Virus record (IMG/VR): IMGVR_UViG_3300025300_000128
Location: 1-20,258 of that record
Length of the DNA: 20,258 bases
Source of the DNA: a virus
Reading direction: 5' to 3' (one strand)
Numbering within the stretch: the stretch's first letter is position 1; each line of letters opens with the position of its first letter. The position numbers and the translations under genes were made by a program. The notes under the pieces are model-generated. The model had not been told where the DNA came from and did no database searches. It was given only the letters and a program-made list of their open reading frames with translations. Positions 1 to 7,849 of this stretch are shown here, in pieces.

Positions 1-800
1 TCAATGGCCTTGTAGTACTCATCGCTTTGCGGGTTCATACCCTGTTTGACAAGTTTATTATGCAACCCCAATGCGAAACTTGTCATTTCGTCGTCTGAAC
101 CAAACCAATCATTGGCTTTCGCCCATTCCTTGGCCTGTTCATCCACTTTTACCGGGGTGGATTCTTGTGTGTTAGCTTCTTTTACAGTTGTTTGGTCTTC
201 CTGTAAAGGCAGTTGTATATTGTTTAACCGATCAGTTCTTATTTTAGCAGCCGTTAACTTTTCCTGTGCTTCAACAACTGCATCTGCTTCGCCAGCTTCA
301 TATGCTTCTTTATAAGCACTTTTAGCCTGTGTTAATTCCCCTTCGGCTGTACGTTTAGCCTGATCAAGAAGTATTGTCTGATTTTTACCAGCAGAACTTT
401 TTAAGTTCTTGTTTTCTTCAACAAGTCTTTGAGTGTAAGTCTCCAATTCCTGACGTTCACGAAGCGCTTGCTCTTTTGCGCGACGTTCGTCGTGATACCC
501 TTTACTAAAGTGTTTAATCCTTTTGCGAACTTTCTCAGAATAATCTTCAAGTTCCTCTTCAGTAATCTCACTCGGAGGGTCAGACGTCGTACGACCTTGG
601 TCAGCTTCTGGTGTGTCATCAATAATTTCGACTTCAAAACCATCATTAGAATCTTCTGCCTCTACAGCCTCAACAGATTTGTTCTCTCCCACTGCTTTCT
701 TGCCAGATATATCAACTTCAATGGCACTGGAAGGTTCTATCTCAATTTTATTTGGTGCTTCTTCGTCTGGAAATGAATATTCAACTTTCTTAAAAGGCAT
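1..800 (-). CDS. Scaffolding-like head protein (3' end outside window)
   Basis: An open frame runs from ATG at 800 off the left edge, giving 266 codons with no stop. AGGAG lies just upstream of the ATG. The protein is very acidic at its N-terminus (residues about 8-85). A charged helical stretch follows (about 90-200), rich in Glu, Lys, Gln and Ala and likely coiled coil, and then a region with the residues AKEWAKANDWFGSDDEM. This build is typical of phage scaffolding proteins: an acidic N-terminus and long helices with no enzymatic motif. The place after portal in the packaging-to-head gene order fits, because the major capsid gene would normally follow beyond the edge. The family is inferred from composition and position. 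An alternative is another internal head protein. Confidence 0.6.
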   Translation of the reverse strand, partial: MPFKKVEYSFPDEEAPNKIEIEPSSAIEVDISGKKAVGENKSVEAVEAEDSNDGFEVEIIDDTPEADQGRTTSDPPSEITEEELEDYSEKVRKRIKHFSKGYHDERRAKEQALRERQELETYTQRLVEENKNLKSSAGKNQTILLDQAKRTAEGELTQAKSAYKEAYEAGEADAVVEAQEKLTAAKIRTDRLNNIQLPLQEDQTTVKEANTQESTPVKVDEQAKEWAKANDWFGSDDEMTSFALGLHNKLVKQGMNPQSDEYYKAI

Positions 801-810
801 ATTTTAACTC

Positions 811-1260
811 CTATGCACGCGAAACGCCGCGGGGGTCATTCACAATAGCTTCAATAGAATCATCGTTCATAAGACGATATTCTTTGTCATTAACTAAAAA
901 CCGTGTTCCCGAATTAGCACGAAACATGACATAATCACCCTTCTTGCACCACGGTCCTATAGGAAACCTATCTTTGTCACTATACGCTTGTTCTCCCATA
1001 TCCAATACAAGTCCTATAATAGACAAAATAGTTTCATGGTGTTTTGCAGATACTGTTTTAAGGATTTCTGTATCGTCGTAGGTATCCTCAACTTCCGGCA
1101 TTGCCACAAGAATATGATACCCAACTGGAACGGGAAGCTGGGCCTCTAATTCCTCTTCGTTAATAAGCAGATCTTTGCTTATAGTTATGGTTGATTTTGG
1201 ATTTGAACTAGTCATGGTCGATTCTGAATTTGAACTTATGGTAGATAATTGTTCAGCCAT
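811..1260 (-). CDS. GroES-like co-chaperonin
   Basis: 149 residues from ATG at 1260; ATG at 1263 or GTG at 1266 are alternatives, and AGAGGG sits upstream. Residues 1-42 are a low-complexity Ser/Thr-rich extension. From residue 45 the pattern follows the Cpn10 fold: PVGYHILVAMPEVEDTYDD, then a variable stretch where GroES has its mobile loop, then IIGLVLDMGEQAY, KKGDYVMFRANSGTRF and DKEYRLMNDDSIEAIV. The GD-V-F, G-T and EY----D-I-A positions match the family. The T4 protein gp31 is a known phage precedent, replacing GroES when the capsid protein folds. The position between portal and scaffold suggests a capsid-folding role. The gene overlaps the upstream 65-residue gene by 8 bp. The divergent mobile loop suggests a specialised interaction with host GroEL, which is inference. 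Confidence 0.75.
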   Translation of the reverse strand: MAEQLSTISSNSESTMTSSNPKSTITISKDLLINEEELEAQLPVPVGYHILVAMPEVEDTYDDTEILKTVSAKHHETILSIIGLVLDMGEQAYSDKDRFPIGPWCKKGDYVMFRANSGTRFLVNDKEYRLMNDDSIEAIVNDPRGVSRA

Positions 1261-1450
1261 CATCACCCTCTAAATAATTGCGCGAGAGGTCTTCTATATA
1301 AGACAGCGTGACTTGCAGACCCCGAAGCAAACCACACACATTCCTGTACTCGGCGTAATCTTTCGGACCACCATCAGCAAGGAATTCCATTGCAGAGGAC
1401 TTTTGCTCCTCAATACGTTCTTTAAGCACGTCAAAGACGGTTTTTGCCAT
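1253..1450 (-). CDS. Small helical protein between portal and co-chaperonin genes
   Basis: 65 residues from ATG at 1450, five bases after the portal stop; the 3' end overlaps the GroES-like gene. The protein looks fully helical and contains KERIEEQKSSAMEFLADGG and YAEYRNVCGLLRGLQVTLSYIEDL. Short helical proteins of this kind often follow the portal gene in marine podovirus-like genomes, but I cannot assign a function. Translation is probably coupled to portal because the upstream Shine-Dalgarno sequence is weak. A role in head assembly is a guess from position only. Confidence 0.75.
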   Translation of the reverse strand: MAKTVFDVLKERIEEQKSSAMEFLADGGPKDYAEYRNVCGLLRGLQVTLSYIEDLSRNYLEGDDG

Positions 1451-1455
1451 TCAGT

Positions 1456-3924
1456 CTATTCTTTCTTGTTATTAGAAGGCAGGGTAGGAGGTGGAGTAGT
1501 TACCGCTTTGAATATCTCAAGATCAAGTTTATCAGTTTCTCTCCGAGTATCTGCATTCAGTTTAACCTGATCCTGTTTGGCATCTACTACCGTCTTAACC
1601 TTTTCAAGTTCAACCCGTTGAGTACTAACAGCAGCATCAACAAGATCTTTCTGGGCTTTCCGCTGTAGGTCAGCCTGTTGTAACTGTGTATCCGCTGCGT
1701 CTTTCTGTGCTTTACGCTGTACATCAGCCTGTTTGGTCTGCGCTTCCTGACGTCGTAACTGGAGCACAGGATCTTGGGCCTGTTGCTGTGCCTTCTGTTG
1801 TGCAGCCTGTTGCTGATGAGACTGTGTAAGCTGTTTAGCTGCCTTGGCAACAAGACGCGCAAGATCAACTTCAATCTCTTCGGGTAGCTCCTCATTTGGT
1901 GGTGGTAAGTCAACACCAAGACGTTCTTCTATCTGCCTTCTGTAATTGAACCCTAAATGCTCCGCTATATGCGCTTGCAACGATGCCATTATTTGTTTGG
2001 CCTGTGGATTCTGCCCGATCAATTGAGCAACCATAGGATCTTGCATAAATGACATATGCGTACTGATGTGGGCATCGTGGTCCTGATATATAAATGCTTT
2101 TACCGGTTTCCCAATAAGTGCGCTCATATTTTCGCTTATAGGATCTACGGCTTTTATATCGTCCTTTGTAGGAACAAGTTTATCCGCATTCTTGATTCCC
2201 AATACTTCAATCATCTGCCTGTGAAGTTGGGGTAGGTTATATATCTGTGGTGCAGACTGAGCCATTGCCAAGACAGCCTGATACTGCACAACCCGCTGCG
2301 CCATAGTAGAGCTGTTTGGATCGCTTACAGGAATTACATCTACAGAATCATAATCTTCCCGGCGTGCCCCGACTTCTCCACGAAGAGGTTGGTAGTCATA
2401 TTCTTCCGGTGCATACTCGGACATTATCGCTTTAAGGAGTTTGAACTCCTGCTTCATGGCGTAATGAACACGAGCCTGTACTGCAGCCATAGGTTTAAGA
2501 GTGCGTTCAAGCAACGCCAGCGTGGTACCAACAGGGGCATTAGCCGACATATCAGAGATATTCATATCGCTGATAGCACCTAACCTGCGACCTTCAGTCG
2601 TTATCTGGTTAAGCAGCGCCAAAAGTGTCTGGCTTGGCTCTTTATAAGGGAGGAATGTAATATTATCGCGGATACTGCCTGACGGTACATCCACATCACG
2701 CCATTCACCCGGTTCTATGGGGGTGTCATCACCTTTGATCCGCAACCCTCTTGATTTTAATCCCCCCGGTAAATTCGCCAAAGTGCCAGCATCTACAAGC
2801 TGCCGTATCAGGCTTGTGCCTGCTTTAGCGTAACCACCGATAATATGAATAAGGCCAAGACCGTAAAATCCGAATCCCGGTACATATACATAATGTACAA
2901 AATGCTGCCTCTTCAGCTTTAATTCATCGTCAGGATTCCAGTTTCGACGTATTGCCAGTACTTCGGATGTTCCCCGTTCTATAGTTAATATGTACGGTTT
3001 TGCAATTTCTTCATCAGAATCGTCGATACCTTCTATAACAAGATCGGCATGGATCTCATATACTGCGTAACGGTCATCATCCGTTATGGAATAACCACCT
3101 TCTTTAGCTTTACGTTCCTCTATATCGGTATGAAACGGTTGCGGATCATCAAGTTCCATATCACGGTAGAACCCGTTAGCCTGAAGTTTCTTCAAGTCAT
3201 TTTTTGTTTTACGCATAATATGCGTAACACGTTCCGCGCTCTCTATATGGGACGCACCATAAGGCACTATCACATCTTCAGCAGGAATATAGATAGCTGC
3301 CTGACGGCCTATATTGGGATCGTAATAAACCTTTTTAAAAGCAGAACCTGCGAGTCCCAGACTGTATAAAAGTCTTTCATGTTCAGGCCGGTATTCAACC
3401 ATACGTTCAGTAAGTTCATAATTCATATCTGCCTGAACACGAGTAGCCGCTTCTTCTTTTTCCTTTGTCTCCTCACCAAGAATTTTTGTTTTCACCGGTC
3501 CCGAAGGAGGAAAGGTTTCACTCATCGTCTCTGCTTGGAAACGAATAGCTGCTTCCGCTAATATGGTGGAATACACACCGCAGGCACCCTCCCACGGGTC
3601 TGTGCGTTCTTCGTATTTGAATCCTAATACATCCAATCCCTTGACAAAGGTATCAGCCCAATCCTTACGGCTTTCAATATCAGCATCGACAAGACCTATA
3701 ACTTCCTCGGTCAACTTTTGCAGAACGTCTTCTTCTAATGTTTCAGCAAGATTACTATCAAAAGAATCATCCCCGGATTCCTTACCGGGAATGAGTGTTA
3801 CTTCAACACTACCGTCATCAAGTGTGACCATATCAGGATTGACAATTTCAATCTCAAGTTCAGCTCCAGTAGGGGGAGCACCGACTCCGTTAGGCCGGGG
3901 AGTTAACGCTTTATCAATAGCCAT
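1456..3924 (-). CDS. Portal protein (P22-type)
   Basis: 822 residues from ATG at 3924, with AAGGATAG upstream. It forms the dodecameric channel at one capsid vertex through which DNA is pumped, and it docks the terminase. An acidic N-terminus (about 20-90) precedes the core. The core has PWEGACGV at 109-116, IPAEDVIVPYGA at 213-224, a Gly-rich stretch FGFYGLGLIHIIGG at 351-364 followed by DAGTLANLPGG at 378-388, and a helical segment at about 470-500. These are hallmarks of the P22 gp1-like portal family; P22 gp1 is 725 residues, so this one is long. The extra length lies in a Gln/Lys/Ala-rich C-terminal helix (about 690-800) that includes an 18-residue tandem repeat. It follows the terminase genes with only a 73-residue gene between, the classic packaging order. 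Confidence 0.92.
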   Translation of the reverse strand: MAIDKALTPRPNGVGAPPTGAELEIEIVNPDMVTLDDGSVEVTLIPGKESGDDSFDSNLAETLEEDVLQKLTEEVIGLVDADIESRKDWADTFVKGLDVLGFKYEERTDPWEGACGVYSTILAEAAIRFQAETMSETFPPSGPVKTKILGEETKEKEEAATRVQADMNYELTERMVEYRPEHERLLYSLGLAGSAFKKVYYDPNIGRQAAIYIPAEDVIVPYGASHIESAERVTHIMRKTKNDLKKLQANGFYRDMELDDPQPFHTDIEERKAKEGGYSITDDDRYAVYEIHADLVIEGIDDSDEEIAKPYILTIERGTSEVLAIRRNWNPDDELKLKRQHFVHYVYVPGFGFYGLGLIHIIGGYAKAGTSLIRQLVDAGTLANLPGGLKSRGLRIKGDDTPIEPGEWRDVDVPSGSIRDNITFLPYKEPSQTLLALLNQITTEGRRLGAISDMNISDMSANAPVGTTLALLERTLKPMAAVQARVHYAMKQEFKLLKAIMSEYAPEEYDYQPLRGEVGARREDYDSVDVIPVSDPNSSTMAQRVVQYQAVLAMAQSAPQIYNLPQLHRQMIEVLGIKNADKLVPTKDDIKAVDPISENMSALIGKPVKAFIYQDHDAHISTHMSFMQDPMVAQLIGQNPQAKQIMASLQAHIAEHLGFNYRRQIEERLGVDLPPPNEELPEEIEVDLARLVAKAAKQLTQSHQQQAAQQKAQQQAQDPVLQLRRQEAQTKQADVQRKAQKDAADTQLQQADLQRKAQKDLVDAAVSTQRVELEKVKTVVDAKQDQVKLNADTRRETDKLDLEIFKAVTTPPPTLPSNNKKE

Positions 3925-3927
3925 AAT

Positions 3928-4149
3928 CTATCCTTGTACTTCCACTATTGCCTCTGTTTCTATCCATACTTTAGCGCCACAGGACAAAGGTTTATCAGGT
4001 CTGTAAACTACCTTGCAGGGACCATCAATTAATACTTCCTGCCCGTATCTGTTGTCTTTATATGTCTTGGCAGTAATAACAGGGTTACGCTCTCCTGTTT
4101 TATTATTACGTTTTATAACATGTTGATTAACATGAACGTAAGTTTTCAT
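3928..4149 (-). CDS. Small conserved-looking protein between terminase and portal
   Basis: 73 residues from ATG at 4149. It starts three bases after the large terminase stop and ends three bases before the portal start, so it is surely co-translated with them. AAGGT lies directly before the ATG. It is basic and beta-rich in appearance: MKTYVHVNQHVIKRNNKTGE, then PCKVVYRPDKPLSCGAKVWIETEAIVEV. There are no catalytic motifs and no membrane segment. I do not recognise a named family. A head or packaging accessory role is inferred from location only. Confidence 0.8.
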   Translation of the reverse strand: MKTYVHVNQHVIKRNNKTGERNPVITAKTYKDNRYGQEVLIDGPCKVVYRPDKPLSCGAKVWIETEAIVEVQG

Positions 4150-4152
4150 ACC

Positions 4153-5718
4153 TTAATAGTATCCAGCGGCACGTTTACTTTTGAAATATCGTATCGGTTC
4201 TTGTTCATCAGTAGGTAATTTTATAAACCCGCCTTGTCTGAATCTCATAAGAGCCATAATAGTAGAGTCAACCAGATCATCGTGACTCATAAACGGAAAC
4301 CCGGCAATCTCTTCTACCACTTCTTCCGCCCAACGTGTAGTAGGAACCCAAACCAGACCCGAAGACACAATATCCGAAACAGAATTCAACCGTGCAAGTT
4401 TATCCCCCGAACCTCTATGAGGAGTATACTCTTGCACCGGTAATCCCATTCTACGCATTTCCTGATATAATGCAGTACCTGAATTTTTCTTTTCCACAAT
4501 GAAAGAATCCGGTTTCCATTCTTCGTATTCTTCCATAGCCATTTCTTTTAACTCGGGAAACTCCAAACGCTTCTTAATACTGTTCAACAATATAATATTA
4601 TACGCGCTAGTCTCTTCGTTTAAGAAAACTCCCCATGTAGTAAGTGCTGTAAAATCGGCTCGATTATGTGATTCCGCCGCTGAATCAAGAGACATTATTA
4701 TATATTCGCACAACGGAGGTTTTTTATCCCCCCATGATTGCCACCATTCCCGTTTTACAATAGAGGCTTCTTCAGCCGTTGGTTCCTGTTGGTATTGTGC
4801 ATTCCACTGGAACGAAGGCATGGAAGCCTTGGTACGGAGCAGTGCGTCCAGATCAAAAAACTCGGGCCATAGAGGTTTTTTCACATAACCGGAATTTTCC
4901 TCGTCAGGTACTTCCAACAGCGCAGGGAATTCAACAATATCGTACTGATCGGCTTTCGCATTCTGTGACATATCGGCAACAACACGCCCGGTAAGGTCAT
5001 CCATATGCCATCGAGTCTGTATAATCGCTACACTTCCCCCCGGCATAAGACGGGTACGGGCACCATAAGTGAACCACTCGTACGCTTTCTCAAAAACCTC
5101 GAAATTTCCGTTAATAACGTCCTGTTCCGAGTGCGGATCATCAATTATCAACAAATCCGCGCCACGACCAGCAATAGATGAGCCAATACCGCACGCATAA
5201 TACTCACCACCTGTACTTGTGTTCCACCTACCGGCGGATTTCGAGTCAACTGCAAGCGAAACCGTAGGAAAAATGGCCTTATAGTCGTCTGTTGCAATCA
5301 TATTTCGTACTTTACGACCAAAATCCACAGCCAAATCGGTAGTATGAGAGACCATCATAACTTTTTTGTTCGGATTTCTTCCCAGAAACCACGCCGGAAA
5401 CATGATTGACACCAACTGTGACTTGCCATGACGGGGTGGTATGTTGACGCATATACGATCTTTGTTCCCCTGCTCAATATCCATGAGCATATCGCCCAAC
5501 ATTCTATGATGTTTGCCAACCTTGTAGTCTGCCTGCATATGTTTGCAGAACTCCATAAGGTCGTCGCGTACTTTCTGTTTATATTTTCTGGCTGACAGCT
5601 CATCTACAAGACTATCTATCTCCGTTATCTCTTCCGGCGTGTATTTGTCGAGATTGCCCAGCATAAACCGGACTTCCTCTTCCGAGAAATCCTTGTTTAA
5701 CGCTACATCAGGAGGCAT
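4153..5718 (-). CDS. terL: Terminase large subunit
   Basis: 521 residues. It is the motor ATPase and nuclease that cuts concatemeric phage DNA and pumps it through the portal. The ATPase domain shows Walker A PPRHGKSQ (94-101), Walker B DLLIIDDP (188-195) and the coupling motif IIQTRWH (232-238). The RNase H-like nuclease domain shows acidic residues at SLDSAA (D345), IVEKKNSG (E409) and SHDDLVD (D480/D481). All hallmark residues are present and the length is normal for the family. The start at 5718 overlaps the small-subunit gene by 11 bp, so translation is probably coupled; the upstream Shine-Dalgarno sequence is weak. It comes second in a run continuing into portal. Confidence 0.96.
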   Translation of the reverse strand: MPPDVALNKDFSEEEVRFMLGNLDKYTPEEITEIDSLVDELSARKYKQKVRDDLMEFCKHMQADYKVGKHHRMLGDMLMDIEQGNKDRICVNIPPRHGKSQLVSIMFPAWFLGRNPNKKVMMVSHTTDLAVDFGRKVRNMIATDDYKAIFPTVSLAVDSKSAGRWNTSTGGEYYACGIGSSIAGRGADLLIIDDPHSEQDVINGNFEVFEKAYEWFTYGARTRLMPGGSVAIIQTRWHMDDLTGRVVADMSQNAKADQYDIVEFPALLEVPDEENSGYVKKPLWPEFFDLDALLRTKASMPSFQWNAQYQQEPTAEEASIVKREWWQSWGDKKPPLCEYIIMSLDSAAESHNRADFTALTTWGVFLNEETSAYNIILLNSIKKRLEFPELKEMAMEEYEEWKPDSFIVEKKNSGTALYQEMRRMGLPVQEYTPHRGSGDKLARLNSVSDIVSSGLVWVPTTRWAEEVVEEIAGFPFMSHDDLVDSTIMALMRFRQGGFIKLPTDEQEPIRYFKSKRAAGYY

Positions 5719-6310
5719 TAGAGGGTTCTTTTAATCCGAGTTCAGTGTCAACGTCCGTAGCTTCGCCATCTATAATGATAATATCATTTTCATCTTCGGG
5801 GTTTATAAGTTTCGCCAGCTTGGACCGCAGCTTGTTCCTGATATCATCAGTGGACTGATGCGTTATAGTCACTTCCGATTTTTCCGCAAACAAAGCCACA
5901 TCCGATATTTTTCCCAATAATTCCAAAGCACGTATACGCACCCGCGGATCAGGATTATCGGCTTCCAGTACGAGCTTGTTTGTCACGAGGTGCCGTATCT
6001 GTCTGGCACTCTCCACCACGGAATGACCAAACTCCTGCAATATACTGTTAGTCATCAGCAGGGATGCCGGGGTCAACGCGGCTGCTTTTTTCGCTGTAAC
6101 TTTTTTAGAAGTCTTCTCGGGATCATTTGCGTAAGCCATAGTCAGTTTAGCTGCTATATCCTTATCCTCTTTCGTAGGTTGTATGTCCAACCCATGTTCG
6201 GATAACTTTGAAGCAGTGTTGCAGGCGGATTCGGCTCGCGCTTGTAAATCTACATATGGGGTGTCGGGGGAGAAAGGAACTCCCAGTTCAGCTTCTATGA
6301 CTAAAGTCAT
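5708..6310 (-). CDS. Probable terminase small subunit
   Basis: 200 residues from ATG at 6310, with GGAAG upstream. Its position directly before and overlapping the large terminase is the usual one for the subunit that recognises phage DNA and regulates the motor. The middle is helical: TPASLLMTNSILQEFGHSVV, then NPDPRVRIRALELLGKISDVALF (about 119-141). Next comes EKSEVTITHQSTDDIRNKLRSKLAKLINP and an acidic tail. The RALELLGKISDVALF-type segment followed by a THQST stretch is what I recall from small terminases of this phage group. I see no obvious N-terminal helix-turn-helix, so the call rests on position and this segment. Confidence 0.72.
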   Translation of the reverse strand: MTLVIEAELGVPFSPDTPYVDLQARAESACNTASKLSEHGLDIQPTKEDKDIAAKLTMAYANDPEKTSKKVTAKKAAALTPASLLMTNSILQEFGHSVVESARQIRHLVTNKLVLEADNPDPRVRIRALELLGKISDVALFAEKSEVTITHQSTDDIRNKLRSKLAKLINPEDENDIIIIDGEATDVDTELGLKEPSNAS

Positions 6311-6406
6311 TTATTTCTTCCGCAGGTAGTCAACCGTGCTGTAACGTACCAAATATAAAAAGTTTCCACAAGAAGTTTGGGACTCCAAAGGGGGGGTGTT
6401 CCATAT
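6311..6406. promoter_or_regulatory. Divergent intergenic region between head cluster and plus-strand genes
   Basis: This 96-bp gap separates the minus-strand terminase operon from the plus-strand nuclease gene, so promoters for both directions would be expected in or near it. I do not find a convincing -35/-10 pair on either strand. The AT-rich AAATATAAAAAG near 6350 is the best candidate melting region. On the plus strand, AGGGGGGGTG just before 6407 supplies a purine-rich ribosome binding site. Confidence 0.4.
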
Positions 6407-6775
6407 ATGTATAAAAGACATGCAGAAGGACAAATATGCGAAACAATACTCATGGAGTATTTATTGCGCAGGGAGTTCTATGTATTCAGACCCCAAGCAT
6501 CTTTCGGTCCTATAGATGTAATAGCCATATCCAGTAGGACAGGGAAAGTCTACCTGCTCGATGCAAAAAAAGAGCGTCTACGATATTTCAAAGTAAAAAA
6601 TGCAAAAGGGCGCGGTATAAAATACGGGCCGCACAGAATACATCGTGTGCGATCAAAAGAACAAAAGGTATTCGGGGTCCGTATAGCCTACGTAAACATG
6701 GACACCCGCGGAGTACATATAGTCCCTGCTATCGAGGGTGAAGGCTTGAATGTTCCAAAACGCAAAAAAACGTAA
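6407..6775 (+). CDS. PD-(D/E)XK nuclease, Holliday-junction-resolvase-like
   Basis: 122 residues from ATG at 6407; a TTG at 6377 would add ten residues but lacks a ribosome binding site. The arrangement matches a minimal PD-(D/E)XK nuclease: E12 in the first helix (GQICETILMEYLL), FGPIDVIAI with D37, a turn, then VYLLDAKKE with D52 and K54. The rest is basic (KVKNAKGRGIKYGPHRIHR), as expected for DNA binding. Size and motif spacing resemble archaeal-type Hjc resolvases and other small phage resolvases. The likely role is cutting branched DNA before packaging, which suits a gene next to the terminase. A homing-type or recombination nuclease remains possible. Confidence 0.65.
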   Translation: MYKRHAEGQICETILMEYLLRREFYVFRPQASFGPIDVIAISSRTGKVYLLDAKKERLRYFKVKNAKGRGIKYGPHRIHRVRSKEQKVFGVRIAYVNMDTRGVHIVPAIEGEGLNVPKRKKT

Positions 6776-7073
6776 AATATTATAAAAAAGGACAGGTTTT
6801 AGAAAAAAGGACGGGTTTTATAGTTATTTGCTTAAAGTTCTCTAGGGAAAGCCATATAAAAAAGTTCCTGCAAATAGGCCGAAAAGTGGTCCTATAAAAA
6901 AAATACCTGTCCTCCCCCATCTTTGGACCCCCCTAAATCTGAAAAATCGTAAAATATTTGAGCGGATTACTATTATATAGTAGCACCCGGAGTCCCTTAC
7001 ACGTAAGGGGGTTATGGGGGGCGGGTATGGTCGCCCCATATTGGTTTATCAGATCCCACCATATACTGTCAAA
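6776..7073. other. Non-coding, repeat-containing spacer
   Basis: About 300 bp without a convincing gene. It holds a tandem AAAAAAGGAC(A/G)GGTTTTA at about 6785-6820. AGGACAGGT at 6789-6797 is matched in inverted orientation by ACCTGTCCT at 6905-6913. CGTAAAATATT occurs twice, near 6772 and 6949. There is a 7-bp palindrome CCCTTAC-AC-GTAAGGG at 6994-7009 and a G-rich inverted repeat at 7013-7040 (GGGGCG pairing CGCCCC). No T-tract follows these stems, so they are not obvious terminators. Function unknown. Confidence 0.55.
6994..7009. repeat. Perfect inverted repeat CCCTTAC-AC-GTAAGGG
   Basis: Seven-base arms with a two-base centre, about 65 bp upstream of the first promoter block. The very short centre suits a protein-binding palindrome better than an RNA hairpin. 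It differs from the GTTAGTG palindromes found further right. Confidence 0.6.
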
Positions 7074-7136
7074 TTATATCAATTAGTGCTAGTTTATCTA
7101 TTCCAATTAGTAGGTATGTGTGTTCTAATACAATCA
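7074..7136 (+). promoter_or_regulatory. Promoter block 1 (small membrane-protein operon)
   Basis: First of three homologous ~63-bp blocks. It contains TTATATCAATTAGTGCT and TTTATCTATTCCAATT, then a spacer and CTAATACAATCATCGA. A sigma70-like reading gives TTCCAA at 7101-7106, 17 bp, and TCTAAT at 7124-7129. The 35-bp upstream half matches block 2 with only two differences. Conservation of the whole upstream half suggests activator or operator contacts in addition to the core promoter. Confidence 0.6.
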
Positions 7137-7160
7137 TCGACAGCAACATGGAGGTGATTG

Positions 7161-7463
7161 ATGTTTGATCTCATACCAAACGGTTTGCTATTCGGTCTCT
7201 TGGATAACGGTGTGTTGATAGCATTCGCATTCAAGGGAATGACAATGGATGATGTGTTACTCGCACGCTTCCCTACATTACTCGGTGCCGAACGTGGCAT
7301 CGGTGCGGTGTTAGGTGGTGCTGTTGGTAATACTATCAGTGACGGCATAGGTGCAGTCATTGATCCCTACACTCGCGCTGCGGTGCTGGGTATCATCCTC
7401 GGTTGTATGTTACCAATGCTCGTTATCCCGTTGATAACGAAATACCGCGCACGTCGCGCATAA
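7161..7463 (+). CDS. Small glycine-rich membrane protein
   Basis: 100 residues from ATG at 7161. GGAGGTGA at 7150-7157, a near-perfect anti-16S match, selects this start over the TTG three bases earlier. Predicted membrane segments lie at about 5-25 (IPNGLLFGLLDNGVLIAFAF), 46-67 (Gly/Ala-rich, containing GGAVGNTISDGIGAV) and 74-93 (VLGIILGCMLPMLVIPLI). A basic tail KYRARRA suggests a cytoplasmic C-terminus. The GxxxG-type spacing in the second segment would favour tight helix packing or oligomers. It is first in the operon behind promoter block 1. A holin-like role is conceivable from size and topology, but nothing specific supports it. Confidence 0.8.
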   Translation: MFDLIPNGLLFGLLDNGVLIAFAFKGMTMDDVLLARFPTLLGAERGIGAVLGGAVGNTISDGIGAVIDPYTRAAVLGIILGCMLPMLVIPLITKYRARRA

Positions 7464-7467
7464 TCTC

Positions 7468-7487
7468 GGGGGGGCTTCGGCCCCCCC
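7468..7487 (+). other. G7C-UUCG-GC7 hairpin, copy 1
   Basis: An eight-base-pair stem, seven G-C pairs plus C-G, closed by a UUCG tetraloop, five bases after a stop codon. No T-tract follows (ACAACT instead), so it is not a standard intrinsic terminator. It could block 3' exonucleases, mark an RNA processing site or weaken read-through. Confidence 0.75.
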
Positions 7488-7510
7488 ACAACTAAGGAAC
7501 ACAACCCACC

Positions 7511-7801
7511 ATGAATAACTGGAACCGACAAAAAGGTCTAGGGTTTGATACATTAACAGACCCTTCCACTTCACCGACCATTAACAATGGAGACCCTATA
7601 ACAGGGGAACAGATGCTACGGTACATTCTCTCGGCATTCTACGACAATGACTTAACCGAAGACTATATGCTTGAACTAATCAAAAGCTGTCCTGAAGCAA
7701 TGAAGACCATAATAGCTATTGATCATGCCGAGATGTTAGTCCACCAAGCATTTGAACAGAACGCTGCATGTTTCATCCCATTGCGCGGTCGCTCTAATTA
7801 A
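7511..7801 (+). CDS. Hypothetical soluble protein, 96 residues
   Basis: Starts at ATG 7511, with AAGGAA about 12 bases upstream, and lies between two identical UUCG hairpins. The protein is acidic and helical in its second half: GEQMLRYILSAFYDNDLTEDYMLELIKS, then EAMKTIIAIDHAEMLVHQAFEQNA. It has no membrane segment, unlike its operon neighbours, and no recognisable catalytic motif. Function unknown. Confidence 0.75.
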   Translation: MNNWNRQKGLGFDTLTDPSTSPTINNGDPITGEQMLRYILSAFYDNDLTEDYMLELIKSCPEAMKTIIAIDHAEMLVHQAFEQNAACFIPLRGRSN

Positions 7802-7808
7802 ATAACCC

Positions 7809-7828
7809 GGGGGGGCTTCGGCCCCCCC
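7809..7828 (+). other. G7C-UUCG-GC7 hairpin, copy 2
   Basis: Identical stem and loop to the hairpin at 7468-7487, again a few bases after a stop codon and followed by CCACAAC(C/T)AAGGAA. The two intercistronic spacers are therefore copies of one cassette that carries both hairpin and ribosome binding site. There is no T-tract. Confidence 0.75.
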
Positions 7829-7849
7829 ACAACCAAGGAAGGAAAGACC

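Noticed and set aside
6842-7039. Minus-strand frame of 65 codons ending in a hydrophobic stretch
   Set aside because: No ribosome binding site before the ATG, Pro- and Arg-rich low-quality composition, and it lies across palindromes in a spacer. Probably chance.
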